Assembly: GCA_030490835.1 (NCBI GenBank)
Contig: CM059973.1
Span: 52,394,008-52,458,007, forward strand
From: Annona cherimola
Lineage: Eukaryota; Streptophyta; Magnoliopsida; Magnoliales; Annonaceae
DNA: 64,000 nucleotides
Direction of reading: 5' to 3'
A program made the translations under genes and the position numbers. Shown one piece after another: positions 44,761-55,780 of the stretch (position 1 is the stretch's first letter; each line of letters starts with the position of its first letter). The notes beneath the pieces are model-generated. The model was not told the DNA's origin and searched no databases. It was given only the letters and a program-made list of their open reading frames with translations.

Positions 44761-47700
44761 ATGGCACATTCGATGGCTTTTGGATTTTTGCCTAATGGTG
44801 GTTTTGTCATTTCTGAGCCAGACCACATGGATGCGGCTATCCCGCATCATTTTATTCGTGTACCAGAGAAGCCAGAGCACCGTGTCTATCGACACGTTGA
44901 CTACTCTCCTGCAGCGATCAAGCAAAGAAGAGACCGATCTGCACTACTCAAGGAGCCTCTTATTGTTCAAAGCTCGAACATCACTCCTATTCAACCAACA
45001 AAGTCTCTGCAGGCGCCAATCCAAACGGGCCCGCCTGCTCGACAGTCAGACTATGCCAAGAAGTCCGCCCACCGGCTTGCTGCATCAGCCCAACCAGCAG
45101 CACAACAGCCTGCAGGACAACCTGTTTTGCAGTCCCATTCCATAAAAAGGTCTGCGAGACAATCTACTGCAACTCGGCTAGCGCCAACTAGCCACCCAGA
45201 AGCCAATGTTCCCCGAAAAGGGGGCAAAACTGTGCTAAATCCTGTTCGGTGCACCATCACTCGCCAATTCGGACAGGCTGCCTCAAGGGTTGTTGACCTA
45301 GCCCCCCGACCTATCCAAGGTGACACCCAAGAGCGGAAGAAGTTAAGAAGACAAACCAAGTTTTCTCAGCTGGAGGCTCCATTGGCCGATGGAGGGGATG
45401 ACCAATTCAAGCCACAAGGACGTATTATTGTCCGATCCGGTTTAGGCACCTTGCGATTCGTCATCCCTGATCCGACGCGTTCGCCCCATCAGTCAACAAA
45501 TGCTCCATCTAGCTCACGAGCTAGGATCAAATGTCCAGGTCACTATGAGACTACCAACATGGTGACGGTTCCTCATCATGCATCAAGGAAACTAAGGAGA
45601 AAAGCGCAGCAGAAAAAGCATTTTGGGAAAATAACTTCCCGTTTAAACTTGAAGGCTTCACCACCACTGCCACCAGGGCCAAGATATAGGCTGTTCTCGC
45701 ACCCCCAACAAAGGGGTAGACCGCAAAAGAAGCCACTGCAGAGCGCTCACAAATTAAGAGCGCCTCAAAAGCCAAGACTCTTTAGCGGGTGGCAGTATCC
45801 CCAAAGGCGCCATACGACGTATCCACGTTCGGTGCTTAGGCTGATCCCTGATTTCATACACAAAAATCAATTCGCCTCATTGATCAGACTGAGGGAGGAT
45901 ATGACTTATGCGTCTGCTGTTGCCCCGTTCCGAGAAGAGCACCGGATGCCGCACCCCAAGAGAGAAGCTAAAAGGAGGAGACGTCTCCTCCAGACGACAG
46001 AAGTCAACATGGTGGACCTCACCCAGCCAAGCACTTCCAAAGCATCAGAGATGTTAACCCGTTCAAGGGCAGCCGCAATGCCCATTACGCCGCCATTCTG
46101 TAGCCTCTCTAATCCTGAAGGGATTAGGGCCGCCCTCCCAAGAGGTCAATTTGAAGCCTCGTACATGGTGGGCAAAGAAGAAGAGGTTCTTACACCCAAG
46201 TCTCAGCTCATTCATGACCTCCGGGAGGAGATTAAGAGTATGAAACGGGCTATGGAAACTCAAGACAACAAGACATCAGGTTCCCATCAACCACCATCAC
46301 CAAGGAACCGTCAATCAGTCCATCAGCCCGAGAAACCAATTAGGCAGCAGACCGAGGAAGATGAAAATGCAGAATTGGAGCAAGGCTTTCTGCAGTTCAA
46401 TAACCTACGTATCAATACTCCTCAAACACAAGATGCGCGGGTAAACACACCCCTGGGATCTCCACCCGGGTTTGTCGCGCAAAAGGAGGTGGTGCATCAG
46501 CTTGTAGCTGAATGCCTTCGTCGCCAGGCACCTCAACTCACTGGGGTCCCTACAACGACAATCAACAGGCCTTATCCCCCAGAGGTTGAAGCGGAGCTGC
46601 TACCTAGAGATTTGAAGCCACCAAAAATCCAATTCGATGGGATCGGGAGTGCGTTAAAACACCTGGCATCGTTCCATTATGCCATGGGCAACTGGGCGCA
46701 CCATTCGAATTTTTGTCTTCGAATGTTTCCCAATACTCTTTCTGGTGATGCTTTCCAGTGGTACATATCTCTCCCAACCGGCTCAGTTCGAACATGGGAA
46801 GAGATGAAAGAAATGTTCGCCTCCCGATTCGTTGATACTACACGAGAAGTACAACTATCGGAATTATCTATCTTGTCCCAAAAGAAGGACGAGCCGGTTG
46901 AAGACTACATCACTAGATGGCAAAGGGCCGCTAACCGATGTCAAGCACCCCTATCTCAAGCAATGAAGGTCAATCTTTGCCGAAATGGCATCAAGACGGA
47001 AATCTCGTTGCTAATGAATGAACAGCTAAGTACATTTCAGGCCCTAGCTACAGAGGCTTGTCGAAAAGAGTATTTGTTGTCTCAGCAAAAAGCCTGGAAG
47101 AAGGAATCATCCACAACTACTATGTTCAAGAAGAAGAAAACTGGAGAGACCTCTGCAAACACTACAGAGGTTAAGAAGCAGCCAGATAAAGCAAAGCCGC
47201 CAGCAAAAGAGCAGCCTGCAAAACCCTTTCGAAGAGAGGAAATCCAATACGCCTTCGGGGAAGATGATGTGGAGACGCTATTCCAGCACCTCATGTCGAC
47301 CGGGCTATTCGAGTTGCCCGCCCCAAAAAGGCCAGAAGAAGTTGGACGCACTTCTCACCAGCGATATTGCAGTTACCACCGATATGTCGGTCACCCCACT
47401 AAGAAGTGTTGGGATCTCCAAGCAATATTGCAGGATTACATCGACAAGGGGGTTATAAAACTCAGTCCTCCAGCGCAAGCTTCATCAAATGTTGTGACAA
47501 TTGAAATAGCAAAAAAAGGTGATTGGGAAGTGGTTCGAAAACCACCAAGCCTAAGACGGACAAAAAGATGTCTCAAAGATTTATGCAGAAAAGACAAAAG
47601 AATAAGGGATAAGGCCATTCTCCCTTTCTTCTCAAGGCTTTTGAGGCAATCTTCACGGGTGCAACCATTCATGATCATGGACTTTTTGCAGCCCGAGTTG

Positions 47701-49869
47701 CTACTCCCATTCTATCGACGGCTTGCTGGAAGATCACCTCGACCAGAAAAAGAAAGATACATTCTCGAGGAGTTACCAAATACAACTCCATGTGAGAATG
47801 GTCTGTTTTGGGACCGAGATAGCAACAACGGAGAAATCGAAACTTGCTATCATATAAATGCGTCTGCATCCAAGCCTGCAAAGCGGCGAAGAACTGCCTC
47901 GGTGCTCATCCCTAACTACACCAAGTTTGAAGTTGGGATGTCACCGGTAAACCATATCATCACGTATTTGCGAGAATCTCGGCTTTTGCCAGCATCTTGG
48001 GAAACCAGAGTGGAATACTTCCGGTACTCACTGGGGGAATCAGTGATGTCTTGGTACCGAGATAATCATATCGAAGAAATTACCGAGTGGGTCATCTTGA
48101 TAGACGCGTTCTTGGTCCGCTTCCTGTCAAGACAAAGAGAGCAGTTCCCTAGTAATTACTTAAGGGAAATACAATACAGTCAAGAATCCACTGCTCATTA
48201 TGTAAATTATCTCAGAGACAGTACATGGAGTGATCCCTTGGCCATATGGTTGCCTGAACCTGAAATGGTCACGAAGTACCTTTCGGATGCGGTATGCCCT
48301 CCGGCTGACAATGGGTACAAGACCTTTGGAGCTAAAACTTTCATAAAGGCAATCCGGTGGGTCGGTAATGAAGGCTTCAAACAAGAGGCAATCTTTAGCG
48401 ACGCTGAAGGTTTTGGGAGGACAAATCAACTCCAAGTTCTGCATGTGCTGCAGTTAAACGATGCGCCCATTCTTCGAGTGTTCCCTTTCTTAACTAAGGA
48501 GTTAAGCTATAATTGGCCACATATTCAGTTATTCCATGAGAATCATAAGTATGCGTTGCCACACTTATTTGATTATTCATTGGCAGTCTGTCAAATGGGG
48601 CAAACAGAAGAGTTTGCACTCGGGCACTTTGTTTTGAGCTTGGCCCATGACAGTTGTGCCCTTCTCTGGATCTCCTCGCTTCCTGAAGAAGCATTTGGTT
48701 CTTGGGAAGAGTTCGTTGATATGTTTATCCAAAGATTTCATGAATATGAAACAGAGTTCCCTCCAGAGATGATAGAAGTCATGCACCCCCTATCAGGAGA
48801 GTCTCAATATGACTACATCTTGAGATGGATAAATTGCAGAATAATCAACCAAAAATTCGACAAAGAAGAAATCATGGTTCATCAGTGCATCAAGTCAATG
48901 AGTGGGTACTTTCCTGAAATCCCAAAAATACAGCCATTTTTCTCAGATGTACTACGGACATTGGCTACAAATATTCAGGACTCTGCCTCCTGCAATATGG
49001 TGCAAGTTGAAGAGGATGTTCTTGCAATTCTTCGATCTGGTCGAATCACACCAGAAAACAAGGGTAAAGCCCCAATGCAAGAAAATCGTACTCAGCCAGA
49101 ACAGCATATACCAGCCAATCATGAGAAATCCTCAGTAAGCTATAACGTGCTTGAACACTTGAAGCGACTCCCTGCTCGACTCAGTATTTACGATGCCTTG
49201 CAATTATCACAAGAAGCCAGAGATGCACTGGTTAGTGCTCTAACAGATGAAAATGTCCGTCTCGCTTATCTGGTCGACGCCACTGAGTGTGATGAAGTTA
49301 TTTCATTCACTAATGAGAATATGTTGCTTGGAGACGTTAATCACAACCGACCTTTATATGTTACGGGCAACCTAGCAGGTGAACTGGTTAACAGGATCAT
49401 GATTGATGCCGGGTCTGCAATTAATATCTTGCCCCTTCGAACACTCAGGAGGATCGGAATTTCTCCATCAGCGTTAAAAGACACTAGTGTGGTGATTCAC
49501 GGGTTTAATCAAGGGACTCAAAAGGCCATGGGCCTGATTGAGTTGGAACTAAGCATAGAAGATTTCTGCACCGAAATCCCATGCTTTGTGATTAATGCTC
49601 CAACCTCATATAACTTGCTGCTGGGAAGGCCTTGGCTCCACAGTAATAAGATAATCGCATCAACGGTGCATCAATGCTTCAAGTACTGCAAGGATGGAGT
49701 CGAAAAAAGGATTTTTGCTGACCATAAACCTTTCACAACGGCGGAATCATTTTACTCTGATGCTAAGTATTATGACTTGGCATCTGCTGTCAACACATCA
49801 AGGAAAGCAGTTGAAGCGACCACACGCGAAGGTCAGCAGGAGGTATCTCAGGCTCCCCCGCCCCAGTAA
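44761..49869 (+). CDS. E6: giant gag-protease ORF, 1702 codons, with three gag-like modules
   Basis: Uninterrupted frame. Residues 1 to about 610 are basic and rich in Pro, Gln, Arg and Lys, without a known fold. About 620-790: a retrotransposon gag capsid (FQWYISLPTGSVRTWEEM, then DEPVEDYITRW). About 868-885: a zinc-finger-like YCSYHRYVGHPTKKCW typical of Tat/Ogre. About 1055-1160: a second gag-like module (MSWYRDNHIEEITEWVIL, STAHYVNYLRDS). About 1225-1385: a third (LLWISSLPEEAFGSWEEF, GESQYDYILRW). About 1547-1660: protease with MIDAGSAINILP and LLGRPWLH (DAG where many relatives have DGG or DSG). Stop TAA at 49867-49869. Ordinary gypsy gag has one such module. The ATG at 44761 is the first long-frame start after the primer site. 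Confidence 0.88.
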   Translation: MAHSMAFGFLPNGGFVISEPDHMDAAIPHHFIRVPEKPEHRVYRHVDYSPAAIKQRRDRSALLKEPLIVQSSNITPIQPTKSLQAPIQTGPPARQSDYAKKSAHRLAASAQPAAQQPAGQPVLQSHSIKRSARQSTATRLAPTSHPEANVPRKGGKTVLNPVRCTITRQFGQAASRVVDLAPRPIQGDTQERKKLRRQTKFSQLEAPLADGGDDQFKPQGRIIVRSGLGTLRFVIPDPTRSPHQSTNAPSSSRARIKCPGHYETTNMVTVPHHASRKLRRKAQQKKHFGKITSRLNLKASPPLPPGPRYRLFSHPQQRGRPQKKPLQSAHKLRAPQKPRLFSGWQYPQRRHTTYPRSVLRLIPDFIHKNQFASLIRLREDMTYASAVAPFREEHRMPHPKREAKRRRRLLQTTEVNMVDLTQPSTSKASEMLTRSRAAAMPITPPFCSLSNPEGIRAALPRGQFEASYMVGKEEEVLTPKSQLIHDLREEIKSMKRAMETQDNKTSGSHQPPSPRNRQSVHQPEKPIRQQTEEDENAELEQGFLQFNNLRINTPQTQDARVNTPLGSPPGFVAQKEVVHQLVAECLRRQAPQLTGVPTTTINRPYPPEVEAELLPRDLKPPKIQFDGIGSALKHLASFHYAMGNWAHHSNFCLRMFPNTLSGDAFQWYISLPTGSVRTWEEMKEMFASRFVDTTREVQLSELSILSQKKDEPVEDYITRWQRAANRCQAPLSQAMKVNLCRNGIKTEISLLMNEQLSTFQALATEACRKEYLLSQQKAWKKESSTTTMFKKKKTGETSANTTEVKKQPDKAKPPAKEQPAKPFRREEIQYAFGEDDVETLFQHLMSTGLFELPAPKRPEEVGRTSHQRYCSYHRYVGHPTKKCWDLQAILQDYIDKGVIKLSPPAQASSNVVTIEIAKKGDWEVVRKPPSLRRTKRCLKDLCRKDKRIRDKAILPFFSRLLRQSSRVQPFMIMDFLQPELLLPFYRRLAGRSPRPEKERYILEELPNTTPCENGLFWDRDSNNGEIETCYHINASASKPAKRRRTASVLIPNYTKFEVGMSPVNHIITYLRESRLLPASWETRVEYFRYSLGESVMSWYRDNHIEEITEWVILIDAFLVRFLSRQREQFPSNYLREIQYSQESTAHYVNYLRDSTWSDPLAIWLPEPEMVTKYLSDAVCPPADNGYKTFGAKTFIKAIRWVGNEGFKQEAIFSDAEGFGRTNQLQVLHVLQLNDAPILRVFPFLTKELSYNWPHIQLFHENHKYALPHLFDYSLAVCQMGQTEEFALGHFVLSLAHDSCALLWISSLPEEAFGSWEEFVDMFIQRFHEYETEFPPEMIEVMHPLSGESQYDYILRWINCRIINQKFDKEEIMVHQCIKSMSGYFPEIPKIQPFFSDVLRTLATNIQDSASCNMVQVEEDVLAILRSGRITPENKGKAPMQENRTQPEQHIPANHEKSSVSYNVLEHLKRLPARLSIYDALQLSQEARDALVSALTDENVRLAYLVDATECDEVISFTNENMLLGDVNHNRPLYVTGNLAGELVNRIMIDAGSAINILPLRTLRRIGISPSALKDTSVVIHGFNQGTQKAMGLIELELSIEDFCTEIPCFVINAPTSYNLLLGRPWLHSNKIIASTVHQCFKYCKDGVEKRIFADHKPFTTAESFYSDAKYYDLASAVNTSRKAVEATTREGQQEVSQAPPPQ

Positions 49870-50143
49870 GCACAGACATATTCTCAAAGAGTGAGAAGAT
49901 GGAAGGTCAAGGTCGTGGTCGAGGGCGCGGTCATGGACGAGGAATGACAGAACTAAGGGCTCAGTTTCAAACCAAATTTGAAAATATGAGCCTCGATCCA
50001 GTACATCCACTACCACGACAACGACAGGGGGCAACCATACCACCTCCTACCAGCTATAGCAACACTGCTGCAGGATCACGGTTCTACTTGGACCTCGAAG
50101 TCCTGAAAAAGGTTGCTAAACCGCCTCGAGCCAATTCTCCTAG
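49866..50143 (+). other. E6: candidate intron between protease and pol
   Basis: GTAAGC at 49866, overlapping the gag-protease stop, is a good 5' splice site; TTCTCCTAG ending at 50143 is a possible 3' site. Joining 49865 to 50144 keeps the frame from protease into pol. Ogre elements are known to have an intron at this point. Sites were chosen by eye; other 3' sites are possible, and the pol stop at 50238 would remain. Confidence 0.35.
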
Positions 50144-53100
50144 GTTTGAGGTGGATTTGGAAGCTCTTCGGAGATTCCGGAATCAGGCCAATGAGGAAGC
50201 CAAGTCACTTTGCTGTGAGAGTGACGGAATGGCCACTTAGGCCGCTCACCAAAATCAAAAACCTAAGGAAACGCTCGATGAGGTTTTAGCAATGCTCGTG
50301 GGGTTTAATGTATCTGATCCAAGTGTGCAGGAACCTCAAGATGAAAAATTTGCCCAAAAACATTTCATAAAGCAGTATGGAAAGGTTTACGGTAGCCCTA
50401 ACAAATCCTCTTGTTTGCCCACGGCTAAGCTCAAGAAATGGGATTTCCATCGCTATAGCAGAGAAAGCAAGAAAATTATGGATTTGATGGGGTTCTATCC
50501 CGATGAACCACATTTATCAGGCCTCGGAAGTGACATCCCTATCCCGTTATCCGAAAGACCCCCTGGTTATAAAAAGGGAAACAAACGACTTGGCCTTGGG
50601 TATAAAGAAGAAGAAGACGGCAACTTCGCCACCACCTACTGTGTCTCTACAAGTGATGACTCCAACAATGATGAAGAGGCATTAATGGAACCAGAGGACG
50701 CTCCACCTGCGATTGAGGATGGAGGGCAGCCTACTATTGACGTACTTGAGGAATTCAATCTCGGGACTGAAAAGGACCCGAGACCCATTTTTATTGCCAA
50801 AAACTTGGCCGAAAAAGAAAAGGTGGCGCTGAGGCGGCTTTTAAGTGAATTCAAAGATGTTTTTGCTTGGGGGTATTCCGAAATGCCAGGACTCAACCCC
50901 GCGGTTGCAATGCACCATCTGCATATTTCGCGGGATAAAAAGCCAGTCAAGCAAGCTCCGAGAAGGTTTCGACCAGAGCTTGAAGAACAAATCATCAAGG
51001 AAGTTGAAAAACTCATTGATGCTCAATTCATTCGGGAAATCAAATTTCCGAAATGGATTTCTAGCATTGTTCCTGTCAAAAAGAAAAATGGGCAGATCCG
51101 CATTTGCGTAGATTTTCGAGATTTAAACGAAGCATGCCCTAAAGATGAATTTCCTCTTCCTTTCACTGATGTGCTAATCGACAGCACAGCTCTGTACGAC
51201 ACGTTCTCCTTTATGGATGGATATTCGGGATATAATCAAATCAAGATGGCTCCAGCAGATGAAGCTGCAATAGCATTTCGAACACCAATGGGTGTCTTTT
51301 GCTACAAAGTCATGCCTTTTGGTCTTAAGAATGCTGGCGCAACTTATCAAAGGGCTATGCAAAATATATTTCATGATATGTTACACAAACATGTTGAGTG
51401 CTATGTCGATGACCTGGTTGTAAGATCTGAAGGTCACAATAAGCATAAAGAAGATTTGAGATCGGTATTCTTGCGCCTAAGAAAGTATGATCTCAAGATG
51501 AATCCTCTCAAATGTGCATTCGGAGTATCATCTGGGAAATTCCTCGGGTTCATAATCCGCCAAAGAGGAATTGAGGCCGATCCACTCAAAACGGAAGCAA
51601 TTCAAAATATGCCGCCTCCACGAAACCTCCGAGAACTAAGGAGTCTCCAAGGCCAATTGTCATATATCCGACGTTTCATCTCCAACTTATCCTGCCGGTG
51701 CCAGCCTTTCCACAAGTTGATGAAAAAAGATACGACTTTCCAATGGGACGCGAAATGCCAACAGGCCTTTGAAGCCATCAAAGAATTGCTGCAAAATCCT
51801 CCTGTTTTGACAACTCCAGTAAAAGGAAAGCCACTCATTCTCTATATTGCTGCCAGCCCACAATCACTGGGGGCATTGCTCGCACAAGAAAATGCCCAAG
51901 GAAAAGAACAAGCCGCCTATTATCTCAGTCGACGATTATTGCAAGCTGAATGCAATTATTCCTCGATCGAGAAGATTTGTCTAGCATTGGTTTTTGTGGC
52001 ACAAAAGCTAAGACATTGCTTCCTCGCGCATCAGATTATACTTATATCGAAGGCCGATCCCCTCAAGTTCCTGATCACTAAACCAATGCTTTCAGGACGC
52101 CTAGCAAAATGGTCACTTCTGCTATCTGAGTTTGATATCAAATATGTGCCACGAAAGGCAGTGAAAGGACAAGCATTGGCAGATTTCCTAGCAGCCCATC
52201 CTCTTGAAGAAGAATTTCCCATCTTAGAAAACCTACCTGATGAGAAGGTTTTCTACGCAAATGATGATCCAATGTGGCAAATGTATTTCGATGGCGCTTC
52301 CAAGCCATCCGGAGCTGGTGTTGGAATTGTCGTAGTCTCCCCTCATAAAGACTTATTCCCGCACTCGTATTTTCTTGGAAGAAGCACAACAAATAATGAA
52401 GCTGAGTACGAGGCCTTACTCATCGGCATGGAACTTCTTCTGCAATCAGATATTTTATTTGTGTGAATATTTGGGGACTCTGAATTGGTTATCAAACAGT
52501 TAAATAATCAATACGAAGTACATCAGCCCCATCTGCGAAAATATTATGACAAAGCTCAAACTTTATTGGCAAAGTTCGAAATGGTTTCGGTTGAGCATGT
52601 TCCTCGGTCAGAAAATATAGTTGCTGATGCACTATCAAAGTTGGCCAGTATTCTCGCCTTTAATGAGCTCGATGACATGACAATTCGAGTACAAAGACTA
52701 GAAGATGACGAAGAGCTCCAAGTAAATCAAATTGGACGGTGTGTATCCGAGGTCACTACAAACAATGATGATTGGCGCATCCCTATCATTAACTACCTCA
52801 AATATGGCATTGAACCAAATGATCCAAGCGCGAGGAAGTCATTGAGAAAGGCTATTTCACGATATACTGTGTTTCAAGACGATTTGTACCGGATTGCTTT
52901 TGATGGGCTTTGGCTTCGCTGTATTGACGGAAATGATATCTGTCAAGTCCTTCAAGAGACGCACTCCAGCGAGTGCGGCGCCCACCAATCTGGACGTCGT
53001 CTTTATCATAGGATCAAAACATTGGGCTATTATTGGCCCACAATGGTCCAAGACTCCATCAATTTTGCAAAATCCTGTGAAGCCTGCCAAATGCATGGAG

Positions 53101-54020
53101 ATATTTATCATATTCCTGCTTCAGTAATGTCTCCAGCACCTATTTCGTGGCCTTTCTCTTGGTGGGGTTTTGATATTGTCGGTCCGATAAACCCGTCATC
53201 ATCTAGAGGACACTTATATATTTTAGCCGCTACGGATTATTTCTCCAAATGGGCAGAAGCTAAAGCTTACAAGAGAGTCCGAGCACAAGAGGTGGTTGAA
53301 TTTATCAAGCACAAAATCATCTACCGTTATGGTGTTCCCTATCAAATCACCTCAGATAATGGCACGCCATTCAAAAACGATAAAGTAAATCAGTTATGCC
53401 AAAAGTTTAGAATCAAGCAAATGTTCTCATCGCCTTATTACCCACAAGGGAATGGTCAAGCAGAGGCATTCAACAAAAATATTATTCGAATCCTCAAAAG
53501 GACCACTGTGAAAAATAAGCGTGATTGGCACGAGAGGTTACCTGAAGCATTGTGGGCCTACAGAACCACACATCGAACTGCAACGGGAGCAACACCATAT
53601 TCGTTACTTTTTGGTGCGGAGGCAGTTTTGCCAGTGGAAATTCAGTTAGCATCTTTGAGGGTTGCCATCCATTCTGGGTTAACTACTGAACAACAAGCTA
53701 AACTTCGCTTCGACGAGCTTGAGGCACTAGACGAGAAACGAGTTCAAGCGCGACAACGGATCGAACTCTATCAAGCTCGAATGATCGAAGCATACAATAA
53801 AATCGTGAGGCATCGCTCATTCAAAAGAGGAGATTTGGTGCTAAAGCTACGCACAGAGCTTATGGCCGGGGGAAAACTTACCGGCAAATTCGAGCCTAAA
53901 TGGGAAGGGCCTTACATCATTGAGAGGGTCCATGGCAATGGCACATATGAAGTTGTTAATTGCGGAAATCAAATGAAAGCAACCGTGAATGGGAATTACT
54001 TAAAAAGATACTATCCATGA
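49899..54020 (+). pseudogene. E6: Tat/Ogre pol (reverse transcriptase, two RNase H domains, integrase) with two nonsense codons
   Basis: One frame broken only by TAG at 50238-50240 and TGA at 52464-52466. It starts with a Gly/Arg run (GRGRGRGHGRG). Reverse transcriptase about 50880-51480 has VDFRDLN, FMDGYSGYNQI, MPFGLKNAGATYQR and YVDD (51402-51413). First RNase H about 51760-52110 (AASPQSLGALLAQ). Second, archaeal-type RNase H about 52280-52640 (YFDGASKPSGAG, GDSELVIKQL), interrupted by the TGA. Integrase zinc finger about 52960-53095 (CEAC), catalytic D in FDIVGP, D in SDNGT and E in GQAEAF (about 53170-53470), and a GPY/F end near 53910. The paired RNase H domains mark the Tat lineage. 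Confidence 0.92.
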
Positions 54021-54229
54021 AATTACAAAGAAAGTCATATATCAAAAGAATCTCTACAGCCTCCCTCGTAGAAGGAAGGGACTCCTTCAAAACTCAAATG
54101 GAGTTCACTACAGCAGTAGGAGAAACAGGTAACGGCTCTATCAATGTCAAATTCTCCCCGCCATGAGCATCATCATCAAATATTTCGACAACTAAGGCAG
54201 TTGTCAAAAAAAAAAAAAAAAAAGGGGGG
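54021..54229 (+). other. E6: spacer after pol with A/G homopolymer runs
   Basis: No gene seen. Ends in about 19 A followed by about ten G (54207-54235), just before the first AGO-like sequence. Such runs may be scars of template jumping onto poly(A) RNA, or polymerase slippage. Confidence 0.6.
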
Positions 54230-55700
54230 GGGGAATTTTCCCGTACTTCTCGGTTTCTTGCGGAGGTGGAGGAGATGGAGGCTGAGGAGAAAACTTTGCC
54301 GCCACCCCCACCTGTCATACCCCTAAGTGCGAAAAAAGTCTCAATGAATCGAGTTCCAATGGCAAGGTCGTGGTCGAGGGCGCGGTCATGGACAGAGTTC
54401 ACCAGACTTATATTGGTGATTTTCAGGGAAAGTACTTCGCTTATGATGGTGAGAAGAGCTTGTTTACAGTGGGGGCTCTTCCACAACAAAATTTTGAATT
54501 CGGTGTTGTCCTTGAAGACATGTCCTCAAACAAAGTTAGTGGGAATAGTAGTCCTCATGGTAATGACAGCCCCAGGGAGGGAGATCGGAAAAGGCAAAGG
54601 CGTTCGTATCAGACCAAGGCTTTCAAAGTTGAGATACGTTTTACTGCCAAAATTCCCATTGCAAACGCTCTGCGAGGACATGATTCCTAGAGTTCTCAAG
54701 AAGCCTTAAGGGTTCTAGATATAATCCTAAGGCAGCATGCTGCAAAGCAGGGATGCCTTCTGGTTCGACAGTCATTTTTTTCACAATGATCCTAGTAACT
54801 TTGTTGACATTGGAGCTGGAACCAGTCAAGGGGGGGCTTGTCTCTAAATATTGATGTGTCTACTACAATGATTATAAGGCATGGCCCTGTTGATGGATTT
54901 CTGATGGCTAATCAAAATGTTAGAAATCATAGTGAAATTGATTGGGGAAAGGCAAAGAGAACTCTGAAGAATCTGAGGGTGAAAACAAGACCCTCAAGTA
55001 TGGAGGAAGAGGCAATAGTCCGTCTCAAACCATTGAGATTACAGTTTTCGATTATTTTGGAAAGCTAAAACGCCCCACTTACTATCCTGCCGAGCTCTGC
55101 TCTCTAGTTTCATTGCAAAGGTATACTAAATCTCGATCAACTTTGCAAAGATCATCACTGGTTGAAAAACCACGACAGAAACCACAAGAAGGGATGCAAA
55201 CTTTAAGTAATGCATTAAGAAGCAGCAACTATGGTGCTGATAAAATGTCGAAGGCATGCGGTGTTTCGATCAATGGTAACTTCACTCAAGTAGAAGGCCG
55301 TGTCTTGAATGCACCAAAGTTAGAAGTTGGTAATGATGAATTCTTTCCTAAAAATGGTCGATGGAATTTCAACAATAAGAAACTTGTGGACCCTCTAAAA
55401 AAAAAAAAAAAAAAAATAGAAAGATGGGCTATTGAAAACTTTTCTACTCGCTGCGATGTTCGGTCTCTTGATCTGCACAAATGTGGGGCGATGAAAGACA
55501 TTGTCATTACAGAACCATTTGACTACTTTGAAGAGAACCCTCAATTTAGGCGTGCTACACCTACTGTTAGGGTCGACAAGATGTTCGAAATCATTCAGTC
55601 AAAGCTTCCAGGAGCTCCTCAGTTTCTTCTCTATGTTTTGCCTCAGAGAAAGAATTGCGATATATAATGGCCCATAAAAAAAAAAGAAAAAAGAAAAAAG
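54230..55700 (+). pseudogene. AGO4: E6: captured AGO4-clade Argonaute mosaic (N-terminus to MID start, no PIWI)
   Basis: Plus-strand pieces in AGO4 order but in changing frames: LPPPPPVIPLSAKK and RVPMAR (about 54285-54365); VMDRVHQTY, FAYDGEKSLFTVGALP, FGVVLEDMSSN, GDRKRQRRSYQTKAFKVEI, AKIPIANALRG (54385-54690); EALRVLDIILRQHAAKQGCL and FFHNDPSNF (54700-54800); LSLNIDVSTTMII, KAKRTLKNLRVKT (54840-55000); ITVFDYF, LKRPTYYPAELCSLVSLQRY, SNFTQVEGRVL, NGRWNFNNKK, ENPQFRRA and GAPQFLLYVLPQRKN (55040-55660). That spans the N, PAZ and start of MID domains. The slicer PIWI domain is absent. Several 20-60-residue stretches are missing inside, frames are shifted, and an A-run near 55398 is expanded. 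No introns are seen although AGO4 genes have many, so it came from RNA. AGO4 binds 24-nt siRNAs in RNA-directed DNA methylation. Confidence 0.9.
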
Positions 55701-55769
55701 AAAAAAAGCCTACTGCATAATATGTCAGGAATAACGCCTTTACAAGTAGCTTACGGCGGCATAATTCCT

Positions 55770-55780
55770 GAGGGGGCATT
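55770..55780 (+). other. E6: polypurine tract
   Basis: GAGGGGGCATT directly before the 3' LTR start TGATGAGG; primes plus-strand synthesis. Confidence 0.75.
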
